Source: Bacillota bacterium
Lineage (GTDB): Bacteria; Bacillota_I; Bacilli_A; RFN20; CAG-826
NCBI GenBank assembly: GCA_023422095.1
Contig: JAEZSD010000004.1
Location: 1-15,836 of the forward strand
Direction of reading: 5' to 3'
DNA length: 15,836 nucleotides
The notes under the pieces were generated by a model. The model made no database searches and had not been told where the DNA came from. It saw only the letters and a program-made list of their open reading frames with translations. Positions within the stretch are counted from its first letter, which is position 1. Each line of letters starts with the position of its first letter. Positions 14,053 through 15,836 of the stretch are shown piece after piece. The position numbers were made by a program, and so were the translations under genes.

Positions 14053-15183
14053 ATGCCATATAAAATTGTCGCAATGATTCTCGCCGGAGGAAAGGGTACA
14101 AGACTCGAATCACTGACTAGAAAAGTTGCTAAACCAGCCGTTTCTTTTGCTGCAAAATATCGAATTATTGATTTCCCCCTCAGTAACTGCGCCAACAGTG
14201 GAATTAACAAGGTTGGAGTATTAATGCAATACGAAGCCGTCGCTCTTGATAGTTACGTAGGTAATGGAGAAAAATGGGGGTTAAATGGTGTTCACTCTTT
14301 CACAGCCACTCTTACTCCAAGACAAACCGAAGATAGTGCAAAATGGTACAAAGGCACTGCCGATGCAATTACCCAAAATATCGATTTTATCGATGCTCAA
14401 AATCCCGACTATGTATTAATTCTTTCTGGAGACCATATTTATAAAACTCTCTACAATGAAATGGTCGATTTACATATTAATAGCGAAGCTGATGCGACAA
14501 TTTCTGTTATTGAAGTTGATCCAAGCGAAGCGAGTCGCTTTGGCATCATGGCCGTCGATAAAAACGACCGCATTATTGAATTTCAGGAGAAACCAAAAGT
14601 TCCCAAGAGCAATTTAGCCTCGATGGGAATTTACGTTTTCACTTGGAAGACTTTACGAAGTTACCTAAAAGAAGATGAAAAGGATGATGATTCTGATCAT
14701 GACTTTGGCAAAAACATCATACCCACTATGTTGGCAAAGGGAAATAAACTCCAAGCCTATCGTTTCCAAGGTTATTGGAAAGATGTCGGCACTCTTGCTT
14801 CCCTTCATCAAGCAAATATGGACATTGCGTTAGATAATCGAGAACTAAATCTCTTCGAAGCGGATGATTCCACCAAAATCTACAGTGAAGATACCCATAG
14901 TGTTCCTCAATATGTCGGCACAAAGGGTTCAATAAAAAGAAGCATTGCCAACCAAGGGGCTATAATTTTAGGCTCAGTTGATTCTTGCGTTATTTCTAAT
15001 GAAGTAATTATCGAAGAAGGCGCCGAATGCACTCGATGTGTCATTATGGCTGGCGCTCGCATCAAAAAAGGAGCTAAAGTTCACAACGCCATCGTGGCTC
15101 CTGATGCTGTTATTGGCGAAAAGCAGGAGATTAATTTAGATAAAGCAGATGTAATTTTAGTTTCTGGAGGTAGCTACAAATGA
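14053..15183 (+). CDS. glgC: Glucose-1-phosphate adenylyltransferase, catalytic subunit
   Basis: GlgC makes ADP-glucose from glucose 1-phosphate and ATP, the committed step of glycogen synthesis in the cytoplasm. The 376-residue protein has the nucleotide-binding loop LAGGKGTRL (10-18), FPLSNCANSG (41-50), WYKGTADA (98-105), catalytic D127 in SGDHIYK (125-131), EFQEKP (176-181), and YWKDVGT (241-247). A left-handed beta-helix tail with isoleucine and glycine repeats spans about 295-360. I chose the ATG at 14053, which lies 7 bases after the SD GGAGGT (14040-14045); a GTG at 14044 falls inside that SD. The stop overlaps the glgD start by ATGA, so the two subunits are likely made in a coupled ratio. 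Confidence 0.96.
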   Translation: MPYKIVAMILAGGKGTRLESLTRKVAKPAVSFAAKYRIIDFPLSNCANSGINKVGVLMQYEAVALDSYVGNGEKWGLNGVHSFTATLTPRQTEDSAKWYKGTADAITQNIDFIDAQNPDYVLILSGDHIYKTLYNEMVDLHINSEADATISVIEVDPSEASRFGIMAVDKNDRIIEFQEKPKVPKSNLASMGIYVFTWKTLRSYLKEDEKDDDSDHDFGKNIIPTMLAKGNKLQAYRFQGYWKDVGTLASLHQANMDIALDNRELNLFEADDSTKIYSEDTHSVPQYVGTKGSIKRSIANQGAIILGSVDSCVISNEVIIEEGAECTRCVIMAGARIKKGAKVHNAIVAPDAVIGEKQEINLDKADVILVSGGSYK

Positions 15184-15836
15184 AAAGAGTAATTGGAATA
15201 TGCAATTTGCATGATGGACCAGATCTCGGGCCACTGACGGAAAACCGTCCTCTTGGAGCTGTTACTTTTCTTGGGCGATATGGACTGATGGACTTTGCTT
15301 TGTCCAATATGTCCAATTCCGGAATTGATCGCATTAATATTCTGGTCGAAAAAAATGTTCGAGCGGTAAGAACCCATGTACGAGAAGGCCAAACTTGGAT
15401 TAATAACACCAAAACAGGATACTTACGTTTATTTTTTAATGAAAAATCAATTGGGAACCCTCGTTTCAATACTGATATTTCTAATCTATTATCGAATCGT
15501 TCCTATTTTGAAGATGAAACCGCTGAATATGTTTTAATCACTAATCCTTTCATGCTTGCATCTTGTGATTTTCGTCCTTTCATTGACGCTCACATCGCTT
15601 CAGGAGCAGAAGCATCAATTATCTATAAACACACCACAAAAGCAGACACCCAATTTTTAAATTGTGGAACAATTGACATTGGCAAAACGGGATTTGTGAA
15701 TAAAATCGTCAATAACTCCGGAATGAAAAAGATTGCTGATATCTCTCTTGGAACCTATGTTTTCAATCGCGTCACTTTTGAGAAAATTTTGAAAATCTCC
15801 CGCGATGTTTCTCTTCTTTATGGAATTAGAAAAATG
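15180..15836 (+). CDS. glgD: GlgD, regulatory subunit of glucose-1-phosphate adenylyltransferase (5' part)
   Basis: The frame is open from the ATG at 15180 to the window end, 219 codons, and continues beyond. The protein is a GlgC paralogue: TENRPLGAVTFLGRYGLMDFALSNMSNSGI (around residues 20-49) parallels the sugar nucleotidyltransferase N-terminus. The GGKGTRL loop is replaced by HDGPDLGPL, and the catalytic GDHIYK segment reads NPFMLA near 15,540-15,560. This is the usual picture for Firmicutes GlgD, which does not catalyse on its own but raises GlgC activity in a GlgCD heterotetramer. SD GGAGGT lies at 15166-15171, inside glgC, and the start overlaps the glgC stop. Confidence 0.93.
   Translation, partial: MKRVIGICNLHDGPDLGPLTENRPLGAVTFLGRYGLMDFALSNMSNSGIDRINILVEKNVRAVRTHVREGQTWINNTKTGYLRLFFNEKSIGNPRFNTDISNLLSNRSYFEDETAEYVLITNPFMLASCDFRPFIDAHIASGAEASIIYKHTTKADTQFLNCGTIDIGKTGFVNKIVNNSGMKKIADISLGTYVFNRVTFEKILKISRDVSLLYGIRKM

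Noticed and set aside
15131..15469. Antisense open frame of 112 codons across the glgC end and glgD start
   Set aside because: It is fully opposite two confidently identified genes, has no recognisable motif, and begins without an SD.
1..15836. Mycoplasma-type genetic code (TGA as Trp)
   Set aside because: TGA ends several full-length genes at family-appropriate positions and Trp is encoded by TGG throughout.
1..15836. Mobile element, CRISPR array, defence system, tRNA or rRNA
   Set aside because: No transposase, integrase, direct-repeat array or cloverleaf sequence was found; intergenic gaps are at most about 130 bases.

Overview
The window is a low-GC, gene-dense stretch of a bacterial chromosome. 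Gene content and order point to a Firmicutes/Bacilli lineage, probably a reduced-genome or Mollicutes-adjacent uncultured one. The order gmk - priA - (hypothetical) - rsmB-like - rlmN - prpC - prkC - rsgA - rpe - (membrane protein) - rpmB on the opposite strand follows the Bacillus subtilis ylo/prp cluster, with several expected genes missing. TGA serves as a normal stop (ppa, rlmN, rsgA, rqcH, glgC), so this is the standard bacterial code and not the Mycoplasma code. I see no mobile element, CRISPR array, tRNA or rRNA.

Layout. 1-527: 3' end of preA (Fe-S subunit of an NAD-dependent dihydropyrimidine dehydrogenase) and its terminator. 591-959: small duplicated-repeat membrane protein of the YccF type. 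1034-2133: ppa and trmL, overlapping by 4 bases. 2258-3649 (-): a short rqcH (ribosome-associated quality control), divergent from gmk. 3719-6511: gmk and priA. 6560-13157: a tightly packed run of eight genes, all seven junctions overlapping by 1-8 bases: DUF1904-like hypothetical, rsmB-like, rlmN, prpC, prkC, rsgA, rpe, and a six-helix membrane protein. 13214-13402 (-): rpmB. 13474-13923 (-): two-helix membrane protein with a PH-like tail. 14053-15836: glgC and the 5' part of glgD (glycogen synthesis), running off the window.

The long run joins ribosome modification and maturation (rsmB-like, rlmN, rsgA) with a Ser/Thr phosphatase/kinase pair (prpC/prkC) and a sugar-phosphate epimerase. In Bacilli, RsgA and other translation factors are known PrkC substrates, so the order is functionally sensible.

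The most notable signals are departures from family norms. The RsmB homologue has lost the SAM-binding motif and both catalytic cysteines while staying a full-length open frame. PrkC is a bare kinase domain without transmembrane or PASTA segments. RqcH lacks the region where the helix-hairpin-helix domain normally lies but keeps its DR motif and NFACT-R domain. Two unrecognised genes occupy slots normally held by def/fmt and thiN. rqcH and gmk have no Shine-Dalgarno sequence, and their apparent promoters predict a leaderless or nearly leaderless transcript. No classical accessory or defence system is present.
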